A stretch of 64,000 nt of DNA from Paraburkholderia madseniana (lineage in GTDB: Bacteria; Pseudomonadota; Gammaproteobacteria; Burkholderiales; Burkholderiaceae), in the NCBI RefSeq assembly GCF_009690905.1, contig NZ_VOSW01000008.1, positions 62,001 through 126,000 of the forward strand, in the 5' to 3' direction. A program made the translations under genes and the position numbers. Below the pieces are notes generated by a model. The model saw only the letters and a program-made list of their open reading frames with translations, was not told the DNA's origin and did not search any database. Positions 1-8,402 of the stretch are shown here, piece after piece; positions within the stretch are counted from its first letter, which is position 1; every line of letters begins with the position of its first letter.

Positions 1-425
1 AAGAGCAGCGCGACCTGATCGGCTTCGCCGGCGAACTCGCAGCCTACCGTCACCTCCGCTCCAAGCACCGCAACTTGCGTCCGGAACACTGGGTCTCGTC
101 AATGGGGAGACGATACCTTGGCCTTACTCCACTCGACGACCAAGGCTTCGACTTCAAGGTGTCGGATTCGAAGGGCTTCATCCACTACGAGGTTAAGGCG
201 CACACAGGCGACCCGGGGTACGTGGATTTGGAGCGATCGCAGGTTACCGCGGCCGTCTCGATGCGTGGCGAAGGCGCGAACCGCTGGCACATCCTCTACG
301 TCGTGAACGTGCGAACCCCTACCGTCGCTGTGTACGAGTTGCCCAATCCGTATTCGGACGACGCGGCCAAGCTCTTCAGGGAGAGCCACCGGCAGGGTGT
401 ACGGCTCGCGATCAGAAGGGAGTGA
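1..425 (+). CDS. DUF3883-like protein, C-terminal part (5' end outside window)
   Basis: The reading frame is open from base 3 and ends at the TGA at 423-425, so this is the C-terminal ~140 residues of a longer protein; the TTG at 75 is only an internal codon. The visible part has a GELAAY segment, then EVKAHTGDPG and an aromatic-rich WHILYVVNV strand, the pattern of DUF3883 (the C-terminal domain of plant NO VEIN), which is nuclease-like and frequent in restriction/defence proteins. Its place just upstream of a type I restriction operon fits. The assignment is by motif only; upstream domains such as a helicase or ATPase cannot be seen. Confidence 0.6.
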   Translation, partial: EQRDLIGFAGELAAYRHLRSKHRNLRPEHWVSSMGRRYLGLTPLDDQGFDFKVSDSKGFIHYEVKAHTGDPGYVDLERSQVTAAVSMRGEGANRWHILYVVNVRTPTVAVYELPNPYSDDAAKLFRESHRQGVRLAIRRE

Positions 426-1227
426 TGCCCAGATTCGGTCGATGACTTAGTTCACACGAAGGTGCTTGCGCCTACGGCGAACCCTGCGCGTTCAGATATC
501 GCGACAGACGTGCCGCACGAACGGCTTTCTTGGGTGCACTGCCTTGCACGATTGTGAACGGAACGTCATCGGTGCGACGTTAATCACGCTCTGCATGAAC
601 CGATTGAACGTGTGAAGTGCACGATTTGATAACCGTTACTACGCAACACTTACTGTTGACGAACGCCGTGGCGAACATCTGATTGAAGTAGTCAACTGAC
701 CCGACTCGCCCTCAAAAGCCGCAAGTCATCTTCTTTCATCTGTTGCCTTTGCTATGCGGCGCTCGTCGCTCCATTCCCTGCAGGAGCCCTCCCGGCTGAC
801 GCCGGCCCAAGATCCCGCTCGTCGGCCCGCGCGAGAAGCCAATGCGTAAGCTAAACTTTCGACCTTGCGCAGCCTTGCTTTCCAGCCCTATTTCCGGCAA
901 TAAGCGCAGCCCATGTCCACCAGTCAGGTGAGGACTGGATTCTGATCACCAAGGAGCTCACCGACGAACTGAAGGTCACCGCTCGGCGGTCTAAAGTCCG
1001 GTGGCCGCCAAGGCGACCCCGGCCCCCAAGGTCTGCGTGACGTGGCGATTTCGGGGTTGGAGATTGACGGCTGGATAATGCAGCAGCCTTAACTGGAAAA
1101 AGCGTGTTTTAGGCGGACAGCGATGCTGCCGGCAATAGTGGACGATGAACCAGGAACCAACCGGGTGTTTCCCATTTTTTGCATCGGGCCATCGCTCGCT
1201 CGAAAAGAATATCGAGGACAAGCAACA
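426..1227. other. 800-bp intergenic stretch, no intact gene
   Basis: No convincing complete gene is seen. Two short protein-like fragments without good starts occur: a minus-strand one ending near 468 (reading about 34 residues, ..VPFTIVQGSAPKK..) and a plus-strand one at about 911-1040 (..EDWILITKELTDELK..). They may be tails of decayed genes. The open frame at 1123-1227 that extends hsdM upstream lacks a ribosome-binding site and is not homologous-looking, so it is treated as leader. Confidence 0.4.
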
Positions 1228-2724
1228 ATGAGCGATCAACAAATCACACTGAGTCAACTGGAGAGTCACCTTTGGGAGTCTGCCAACATCCTGCGCGGCC
1301 CAGTGGATGCGGCTGACTTCAAGACCTACATCTTCCCGCTGCTGTTCTTCAAGCGCATCTGCGACGTTTGGGATGAGGAATACCAGGAGATCGTCGACGA
1401 GACAGGCGACGAGCAACTCGCCTGGTTCCCTGAATCGCACCGATTCCAGATCCCTGAGGACTGTCACTGGAATGACGTCCGCACCAAGGCAAGCAACGTC
1501 GGTGCGGCGTTGCAGCGTGCGATGCGCGAGATTGAGAGGTCCAACCCTGACACCCTCTATGCCGTGTTTGGCGATGCACAGTGGTCGAATAAAGACCGGT
1601 TGTCGGACGCTTTGCTCAAAGACCTGATCGAGCACTTCTCCAAGCTGTCGTTTGGCAACCAGAAGGTCGATTCAGACCTGCTTGGCGACGCCTACGAATA
1701 CCTGATCAAGAAATTCGCCGATGCCACCAACAAGAAGGCGGGCGAGTTCTACACCCCACGCAGCGTGGTGCGGCTGATGATCGACATGCTCGATCCGAAG
1801 GAAGCGGAAACCATCTACGACCCGGCTTGCGGTACCGGCGGTATGTTGCTGGCCGCTGTGCAGCACGTCAAAGAAATGCACGGCGACGTCAAGCGTCTAT
1901 GGGGCAAACTGTACGGGCAGGAAAAGAACCTTACCACCTCATCCATTGCGCGGATGAACCTGTTTCTGCACGGCATTGAGGACTTTCAGGTGGTGCGCGG
2001 CGACACCCTGCGCAACCCGGCCTTCTTCGAGGGCGACCGGTTGGCCACCTTCGACTGCGTGATCGCCAATCCGCCGTTCTCGCTGGAGAAGTGGGGCGAG
2101 GACCAGTGGTTGAACGATCCCTTCGGCCGCAACTTTGCCGGTCTGCCGCCCTCATCAAGCGGTGACTTCGCCTGGGTACAGCACATGGTCAAGTCGATGG
2201 CTGACGTGACCGGCCGGATGGCCGTGGTCCTGCCCCAAGGAGCACTTTTCCGCAAGGGTGTTGAGGGCAGCATCCGCCAGAAACTGCTGGAATTGGATCT
2301 TATCGAGGCCGTGATCGGGCTCGCGCCCAATCTGTTCTACGGCACCGGGCTCGCCGCGTGCATCCTAGTCCTGCGCAAGCGCAAACCGGCCAAGCACAAA
2401 AAGAAGGTCCTGATCGCCGATGCCTCACGACTGTTCCGCCGAGGCCGTGCGCAAAACTATCTGGAGCCCGAGCATGCAGCGGACATCCTCGGCTGGTATC
2501 GCGGCTTCACCGATGTGCAGGACGCCGTCCGGGTGGTCACCCTCGACGAGATCAAAGCCGAAGGCTGGACGCTGAACATCTCGCGCTACGTCCTGCCGCC
2601 GCTGCAAGAAGACATCCCGCCGCTGCCTGACGCCATCGCGGCGTTCAAGGATGCACTAACCCGCTGTCGCGAGGCCGAAGAGCGGCTCGCGCAGGTCATG
2701 ATTGGTGAGGGATGGCTGCAATGA
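1228..2724 (+). CDS. hsdM: Type I restriction-modification DNA methyltransferase subunit, first copy
   Basis: This is a 498-residue HsdM. An N-terminal helical HsdM_N region (LxxLWESANILRG...) is followed by an N6-adenine methyltransferase domain with SAM motif I DPACGTGG near residue 197 and catalytic NPPF near residue 280. It transfers methyl groups to adenine in the site chosen by HsdS and supports HsdR cleavage. I place the start at ATG 1228, which has a GAGGA about 11 bases upstream; an upstream in-frame extension has no such signal. Its stop overlaps the start of a second hsdM (ATGA). Two different HsdM subunits in one operon is unusual. Confidence 0.93.
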   Translation: MSDQQITLSQLESHLWESANILRGPVDAADFKTYIFPLLFFKRICDVWDEEYQEIVDETGDEQLAWFPESHRFQIPEDCHWNDVRTKASNVGAALQRAMREIERSNPDTLYAVFGDAQWSNKDRLSDALLKDLIEHFSKLSFGNQKVDSDLLGDAYEYLIKKFADATNKKAGEFYTPRSVVRLMIDMLDPKEAETIYDPACGTGGMLLAAVQHVKEMHGDVKRLWGKLYGQEKNLTTSSIARMNLFLHGIEDFQVVRGDTLRNPAFFEGDRLATFDCVIANPPFSLEKWGEDQWLNDPFGRNFAGLPPSSSGDFAWVQHMVKSMADVTGRMAVVLPQGALFRKGVEGSIRQKLLELDLIEAVIGLAPNLFYGTGLAACILVLRKRKPAKHKKKVLIADASRLFRRGRAQNYLEPEHAADILGWYRGFTDVQDAVRVVTLDEIKAEGWTLNISRYVLPPLQEDIPPLPDAIAAFKDALTRCREAEERLAQVMIGEGWLQ

Positions 2725-4247
2725 GTCACCCAAGCAAACGCATCAGCCAGCAAGAGCTGGAAAGCTACCTGTGGGGCGCCGCCGTGCTCCTGCGCGGCCT
2801 CATCGACGCCGGTGACTACAAGCAGTTCATTTTCCCGTTGCTGTTCTACAAGCGCGTGTCCGATGTCTGGGACGAGGAATACCAGGCGGCGCTGGCCAAC
2901 TCAAGTGGCGACCTCTCCTATGCCCAGTTCGCCGAGAACCATCGCTTCCAGATCCCTGCAGGGGCACATTGGGATGACGTGCGCCAGGCCCCGAAGAACG
3001 TTGGCGCTGCCATCCAGAAGGCCATGCGCGCGATCGAGACAGCCAACCCAGATCTGCTCGACGGCATCTTCGGTGACGCGCCGTGGACCAACCGCGAGCG
3101 TTTGCCTGACGAAACGCTGAAAAACCTCATCGAGCACTTCTCGACCCAGACGCTGTCGGTGGCCAATGTGCCCGAGGACGAGCTCGGCAACGCCTACGAA
3201 TACCTCATCAAGAAGTTTGCAGACGATTCTGGACACACGGCGGCCGAGTTTTACACCAACCGCACCGTCGTCCACCTGATGACGCAACTGCTGGCTCCGC
3301 AGGCCGGCGAGTCGATTTACGACCCCACCTGCGGCACCGGCGGCATGCTGATCTCGGCGCTGGACCAAGTGAAGCGCTCCGGCGGCGAATACCGCACGCT
3401 CAAGCTCTACGGGCAGGAGCGCAACCTCATTACCTCGTCCATCGCCCGCATGAACCTGTTTCTGCACGGCGTCGAGGACTTCGAAATCATCCGGGGCGAC
3501 ACCTTGGCCGACCCGAAACACATCGAGGGTGACCGCCTGCGCCAGTTCGACGTGATCCTGGCCAACCCGCCGTATTCCATCAAACAGTGGAACCGCGAAG
3601 CCTGGCGAAGTGACAAGTGGGGCCGCAACTCCCTGGGCACGCCGCCGCAGGGCCGCGCCGATTACGCATTCCAGCAGCACATCCTGACCAGCCTCACGGC
3701 CAAGGGCCGCTGCGCCGTGCTCTGGCCCCACGGCGTGCTGTTCCGCAACGAGGAGCTGGCCATGCGGACCAAGATGATCGAGAAGGACTGGGTGGAAGCC
3801 GTAATCGGCTTAGGCCCCAACCTGTTCTACAACTCCCCAATGGAGTCGTGCATCGTCATCTGCAACCGTAAGAAACCTGCTCCGCGCAAGGGCAAGGTGA
3901 TCTTCATCGACGCGGTGAACGAGGTCACCCGGGAACGCGCGCAGAGTTTCCTGAAACCCGGACACCAGCAGCGCATCCTGACCGCCTACAAAGCCTCTGC
4001 GGATGTGCCCGGTTTCGCCAAGGTCGCCACCCTGGCCGAGATCGGCGACAACGCGGGCAATCTGTCGATCCCGCTGTATGTGAAGCGCGTTGCCGCCGCG
4101 CCCGCGACCGACAGCAATGGCGATGCGGTATCGCTGCGCTCCTCTTGGGAGAAATGGCAAACGGATAGTCGGGCTTTCTGGCAACAGATGGATGCGTTGG
4201 TGGAAACGCTGGATGGACTGATCACGGAGGACGTCGAGCGTGTCTGA
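2721..4247 (+). CDS. hsdM: Type I restriction-modification DNA methyltransferase subunit, second copy
   Basis: A 508-residue HsdM paralogue follows with a four-base ATGA overlap. It keeps the full family layout: HsdM_N region, motif I DPTCGTGG near residue 201 and catalytic NPPY near residue 280, so it appears active. It resembles the first copy along its whole length but differs at many positions (for example NPPY instead of NPPF), which points to an old duplication or separate recruitment rather than a recent tandem copy. A typical type I enzyme uses two identical M subunits per S; here an M1-M2-S assembly is possible. ATG 2721 is preferred over ATG 2712 because it couples with the upstream stop. 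Confidence 0.93.
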   Translation: MSHPSKRISQQELESYLWGAAVLLRGLIDAGDYKQFIFPLLFYKRVSDVWDEEYQAALANSSGDLSYAQFAENHRFQIPAGAHWDDVRQAPKNVGAAIQKAMRAIETANPDLLDGIFGDAPWTNRERLPDETLKNLIEHFSTQTLSVANVPEDELGNAYEYLIKKFADDSGHTAAEFYTNRTVVHLMTQLLAPQAGESIYDPTCGTGGMLISALDQVKRSGGEYRTLKLYGQERNLITSSIARMNLFLHGVEDFEIIRGDTLADPKHIEGDRLRQFDVILANPPYSIKQWNREAWRSDKWGRNSLGTPPQGRADYAFQQHILTSLTAKGRCAVLWPHGVLFRNEELAMRTKMIEKDWVEAVIGLGPNLFYNSPMESCIVICNRKKPAPRKGKVIFIDAVNEVTRERAQSFLKPGHQQRILTAYKASADVPGFAKVATLAEIGDNAGNLSIPLYVKRVAAAPATDSNGDAVSLRSSWEKWQTDSRAFWQQMDALVETLDGLITEDVERV

Positions 4248-5403
4248 TAACAAGAGATTGAAGCCGGGCTGGAAGGTCTGGCGCTTCGACCAGATGGCGA
4301 CCAACGTCAATGTCCGCATCGACAACCCGTCCGAGTCCGGAATGGAGCACTACGTTGGCCTCGAACATCTGGATTCCGACTCGCTGAAGATCCGCCGCTG
4401 GGGTACGCCCGACGATGTCGAAGCGACCAAGCTGATGTTCAAGAAGGGCGACATCATTTTTGGACGCCGCCGTGCTTACCAGCGCAAGCTCGGTGTCGCT
4501 GAGTTCGATGGGATTTGCTCAGCACATGCGATGGTGCTGCGCGCCAAGCCTGACGCCGTTCTTCCCGAATTCCTACCGTTCTTTATGCAGAGCGCCCTGT
4601 TCATGAACAGGGCGGTTGAAATTTCAGTTGGCTCGCTTTCCCCGACGATTAACTGGAAGACTTTGGCAGTACAAGAATTCACGCTTCCACCCAAGGACGA
4701 TCAAGCTCGCCTGGTCAATTTACTCCTGGCTATGGAGCATGTGACCACTTGTCATGAGGCCATTGCACGTCACGCTGATCATTTGAGTCGCGCACTTCTC
4801 AGTGATGTTCTAAATCGTGAATGGCCAGTTGTCGACCTTGGCTCAGTCGCTCAGAGCACCCAGTACGGCCTTTCAATCAACGCCGGATCGGACGGGCAGT
4901 ATCCGATGCTGCGAATGATGAATATTGAAGACGGGCTTTGCGTCGAAAACGACATCAAGTATGTAGACCTCAACGACAAAGACTTCGAAGCCTATCGACT
5001 CGTCCACGGCGATGTGCTTTTCAACCGGACCAACAGCTACGAGTTGGTTGGCCGAACAGGGGTCTACGAACTTGAGGGCGATCACGTTTTTGCTTCGTAC
5101 CTTGTGCGGATCAAAACGAACCCTGAAAAGCTAGAGCCGAAGTTCCTCACTCTTTACCTGAACTCTGATTTCGGACGTCGACAAGTTCTTGCTTACGCGA
5201 CGAAGGCAGTAAGCCAGGCAAACGTGAACGCCAGCAACTTGCTCCGTGTGCGCCTTCCTTTGCCGCCGTTGGAAGTACAGCAACAACTGTTGGATGAGAT
5301 AGAGAACGCTAAGTCTGCGGAAAAAGCGGCAACGGGACGTCGTTTTTCTGCCGAAGAGATGAAGAAGCAGTTGTTAGCAGAAATTGCGGGGGGCGCAGAG
5401 TGA
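4240..5403 (+). CDS. hsdS: Type I restriction-modification specificity subunit
   Basis: This 387-residue protein has two target-recognition halves, each followed by a conserved helical region (LPPKDDQARLVNLL around 150 and LPPLEVQQQLLDEI near 345). HsdS sets the bipartite DNA target and anchors the M subunits. The GTG start at 4240 has a GGAGG ten bases upstream and overlaps the end of the second hsdM; the stop overlaps the hsdR start. The two recognition domains differ, as expected for an asymmetric bipartite target. The recognised sequence cannot be predicted from the sequence alone. Confidence 0.92.
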   Translation: MSDNKRLKPGWKVWRFDQMATNVNVRIDNPSESGMEHYVGLEHLDSDSLKIRRWGTPDDVEATKLMFKKGDIIFGRRRAYQRKLGVAEFDGICSAHAMVLRAKPDAVLPEFLPFFMQSALFMNRAVEISVGSLSPTINWKTLAVQEFTLPPKDDQARLVNLLLAMEHVTTCHEAIARHADHLSRALLSDVLNREWPVVDLGSVAQSTQYGLSINAGSDGQYPMLRMMNIEDGLCVENDIKYVDLNDKDFEAYRLVHGDVLFNRTNSYELVGRTGVYELEGDHVFASYLVRIKTNPEKLEPKFLTLYLNSDFGRRQVLAYATKAVSQANVNASNLLRVRLPLPPLEVQQQLLDEIENAKSAEKAATGRRFSAEEMKKQLLAEIAGGAE

Positions 5404-8393
5404 GTCCTTTCAACGAATCAAATACCGTCGAAGCCTACGTCCGCGACCTGCTCGCCGGCCCGATCAAGGCCACGTCTGTCAACACGGTCCGGGAACTCCT
5501 CGCCAGTTATGGCCCCAGCCCCAAAGGCATCGGCTGGCGCTACGCGGCACCTGCTGAAGTGCCGCGCCAGATTCAGGAGGTGCTGGTCGAGTCGTGGCTG
5601 CAGGATGCGCTGATCCGCCTGAACCCGGAGATTGCAGCCCAACCCGACCGTGCCGACGAGGTGCTCTACAAACTGCGCGCCATCGTGCTGTCGGTGCGCT
5701 CGGATGGCCTGATCCGTGCCAACGAGGAGATGACCGCCTGGATGCGCGGCGAGCGCTCCATGCCCTTCGGCCAGAACAACGAACATGTGCCGGTGCGGCT
5801 GATTGACCTGGACGACCTGTCGCAGAACCAGTACATCGTCACCCAGCAGTTCACCTACCGTGCCGGCCCCACCGAGCGTCGTGCCGATCTGGTGTTACTG
5901 GTCAACGGTCTACCACTGGTCCTGATCGAGGCGAAAACGCCTGTCAAGAAGTGCATCAGTTGGGTGGATGGCGCGGTGCAAGTGCACGACGACTATGAGA
6001 AGTTCGTGCCCGAGCTGTTCGTCTGCAATGTGTTCTCGGTGGCCACCGAGGGCAAAGCCTACCACTACGGCTCCATTGGCTTGCCAGTCAAGGATTGGGG
6101 CCCGTGGCATCTGGATGGCGACGGCGATGACGGCCAACACCACCCATTGAAATCCCTCAAGCTGTCGGCCGAGAGCATGCTGCGGCCCCACGTGGTGCTG
6201 GATATCCTCGGCAGCTTCGCCCTGTTTGCCACTGACAAGAAAAAACGCCGCATCAAGATCATCTGCCGCTACCAGCAATACGAAGCGGCCAACAAATTGG
6301 TCGAGCGCGTGCTGGCGGGTTACCCGAAGAAGGGCCTGATTTGGCACTTCCAGGGCTCGGGAAAGTCGCTGCTGATGGTGTTTGCTGCGCAGAAGCTGCG
6401 CATGCACGCCGGCCTGAAGAATCCCACGGTGCTGATCGTGGTAGACCGTATCGACCTTGACACCCAGATTACCGACACATTCACGGGCGCAGACATCCCC
6501 AATCTGGAAAAGGCCGACAGCCGCGAGAAACTGCAGCAAATGCTGGCGCAGGATGTGCGCAAGATCATCATCACGACGATCTTCAAGTTTGGCGAGGCGA
6601 CCGGCAGCCTGAACGACCGCAGCAACATCATCGCGCTGGTGGACGAAGCCCACCGTACGCAGGAAGGCGACCTGGGCCGCAAGATGCGAGAGGCGCTGCC
6701 CAATGCGTTTCTTTTTGGCCTGACCGGTACGCCGATCAACCGCGCCGACCGCAACACCTTCTATGCCTTTGGTGCCGACGAGGATGAAAAGGGCTACATG
6801 AGCCGCTATGGCTTTGAGGAGTCGATCCGCGACGGCGCCACGCTGAAGCTGCACTTCGAGCCGCGCCTGATCGACCTGCATATCGACAAGGCCGCCCTCG
6901 ACGCCGCCTACAAGGATTTGACCGGGGGCCTCTCGGACCTGGACAAGGACAATCTCGCCAAGACAGCAGCCAAGATGGCCGTGTTGGTCAAAACTCCCGA
7001 GCGTATTCGTAAGGTATGCGAGGACATCGTTCAGCATTTCCAGACCAAGGTGGAACCGAACGGGTTCAAAGGCCAGATCGTCACCTTCGATCGCGAGTCC
7101 TGCCTGCTGTTCAAGGCCGAGCTGGACAAGCTACTGCCACCGGAAGCCACGGATATCGTCATGTCGGTGCAGGCCGCCGACAAGAAGGAACACCCAGAGT
7201 ACGCCATCTACGACCGTACACGCGATGAAGAAGAACGGCTGCTCGATCGCTTCCGCGACCCGGCTGACCCGCTGAAATTGATCATTGTTACAGCCAAGCT
7301 GCTGACTGGCTTCGACGCGCCCATCCTCCAAGCGATGTATCTGGACAAGCCGCTGCGTGACCACACGCTGTTGCAGGCGATTTGTCGAGTGAACCGAACT
7401 TACTCTGAGCAGAAAACCCACGGACTGATCGTGGACTACCTCGGCATCTTCGATGATGTGGCGGCGGCGCTGGAGTTCGACGATCAGAGTGTTAAGCAAG
7501 TGGTCGGCAACATCCAGGAGCTAAAGGACAAGCTGCCGGAAGCGATGCAAAAGTGCCTGGCGTTCTTCACCAGTTGTGACCGCACACAGCAAGGCTACGA
7601 GGGCTTGATCGCTGCGCAGCAATGCCTCCCCAACAACGAAGTCCGCGACAACTTTGCAGCCGAATACAGTGTCCTCAACAAGATCTGGGAGGCACTGTCA
7701 CCGGACACCGTACTGGGGCCGTTTGAGCAGGACTACAAGTGGTTGTCGCAGGTGTACCAGTCGGTGCAGCCGTCTAGCGGCCACGGCAAGCTGATCTGGC
7801 ATTCACTCGGCGCCAAGACCATCGAGCTGATCCATCAGAACGTGCACGTGGACGCGGTGCGTGACGACCTGGACACCTTGGTCCTCGACGCGGATCTACT
7901 GGAAGCCGTGTTGTCGAACCCCGATCCCAAGAAGGCCAAAGAGATTGAGATCAAGCTCAAGCGCAGGCTCAGAGGGCACGGTGGCAATCCGAAGTTCAAG
8001 CAGCTTTCCGAACGGCTCGACGCTTTGAAAGACCGCTTCGAATCCGGCCAGATCAACAGCGTGGAGTTTCTGAAGCAACTGCTGGAGATCGCCAAGGAAA
8101 CCCTGCAGGCGGAGAAGGACACCCCACCCGAGGAGGACGAGGATCGCGGCAAGGCCGCCCTGACTGAGCTTTTTAACGACGTCAAGACGGCCGAAACGCC
8201 CATCATGGTCGAGCGGGTTGTGGCCGACATCGACGAAATCGTTCGGCTGGTGCGCTTCCCCGGCTGGCAAGGCACGCAGGCCGGCGAGCGAGAGGTGAAG
8301 AAGGCGCTGCGCAAGGCTCTTTTTAAATATAAGTTACACGCGGATGAGGAGCTGTTCGAGAAGGCCTACAGCTACATCCGGCAGTATTACTAA
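5400..8393 (+). CDS. hsdR: Type I restriction endonuclease subunit R
   Basis: This 997-residue HsdR has an N-terminal PD-(D/E)XK nuclease core (Asp163 and EAK at 177-179), then a superfamily 2 translocase with Walker A QGSGKS near 318-323, DEAH at 415-418 and a TGTP motif, and a helical C-terminal region that binds the methylase. It uses ATP to translocate DNA and cut unmodified DNA away from the site. Length and motif order are normal and no disruption is seen. GTG 5400 overlaps the hsdS stop, so the subunits are translationally coupled. Confidence 0.95.
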   Translation: MSPFNESNTVEAYVRDLLAGPIKATSVNTVRELLASYGPSPKGIGWRYAAPAEVPRQIQEVLVESWLQDALIRLNPEIAAQPDRADEVLYKLRAIVLSVRSDGLIRANEEMTAWMRGERSMPFGQNNEHVPVRLIDLDDLSQNQYIVTQQFTYRAGPTERRADLVLLVNGLPLVLIEAKTPVKKCISWVDGAVQVHDDYEKFVPELFVCNVFSVATEGKAYHYGSIGLPVKDWGPWHLDGDGDDGQHHPLKSLKLSAESMLRPHVVLDILGSFALFATDKKKRRIKIICRYQQYEAANKLVERVLAGYPKKGLIWHFQGSGKSLLMVFAAQKLRMHAGLKNPTVLIVVDRIDLDTQITDTFTGADIPNLEKADSREKLQQMLAQDVRKIIITTIFKFGEATGSLNDRSNIIALVDEAHRTQEGDLGRKMREALPNAFLFGLTGTPINRADRNTFYAFGADEDEKGYMSRYGFEESIRDGATLKLHFEPRLIDLHIDKAALDAAYKDLTGGLSDLDKDNLAKTAAKMAVLVKTPERIRKVCEDIVQHFQTKVEPNGFKGQIVTFDRESCLLFKAELDKLLPPEATDIVMSVQAADKKEHPEYAIYDRTRDEEERLLDRFRDPADPLKLIIVTAKLLTGFDAPILQAMYLDKPLRDHTLLQAICRVNRTYSEQKTHGLIVDYLGIFDDVAAALEFDDQSVKQVVGNIQELKDKLPEAMQKCLAFFTSCDRTQQGYEGLIAAQQCLPNNEVRDNFAAEYSVLNKIWEALSPDTVLGPFEQDYKWLSQVYQSVQPSSGHGKLIWHSLGAKTIELIHQNVHVDAVRDDLDTLVLDADLLEAVLSNPDPKKAKEIEIKLKRRLRGHGGNPKFKQLSERLDALKDRFESGQINSVEFLKQLLEIAKETLQAEKDTPPEEDEDRGKAALTELFNDVKTAETPIMVERVVADIDEIVRLVRFPGWQGTQAGEREVKKALRKALFKYKLHADEELFEKAYSYIRQYY

Positions 8394-8402
8394 GGGGGCG
8401 GA

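Noticed and set aside
2901..3731. Minus-strand 276-codon frame inside the second hsdM
   Set aside because: Shadow frame opposite a well-supported methyltransferase.
5910..7037. Long minus-strand frame inside hsdR
   Set aside because: Shadow of the GC-rich hsdR coding sequence.
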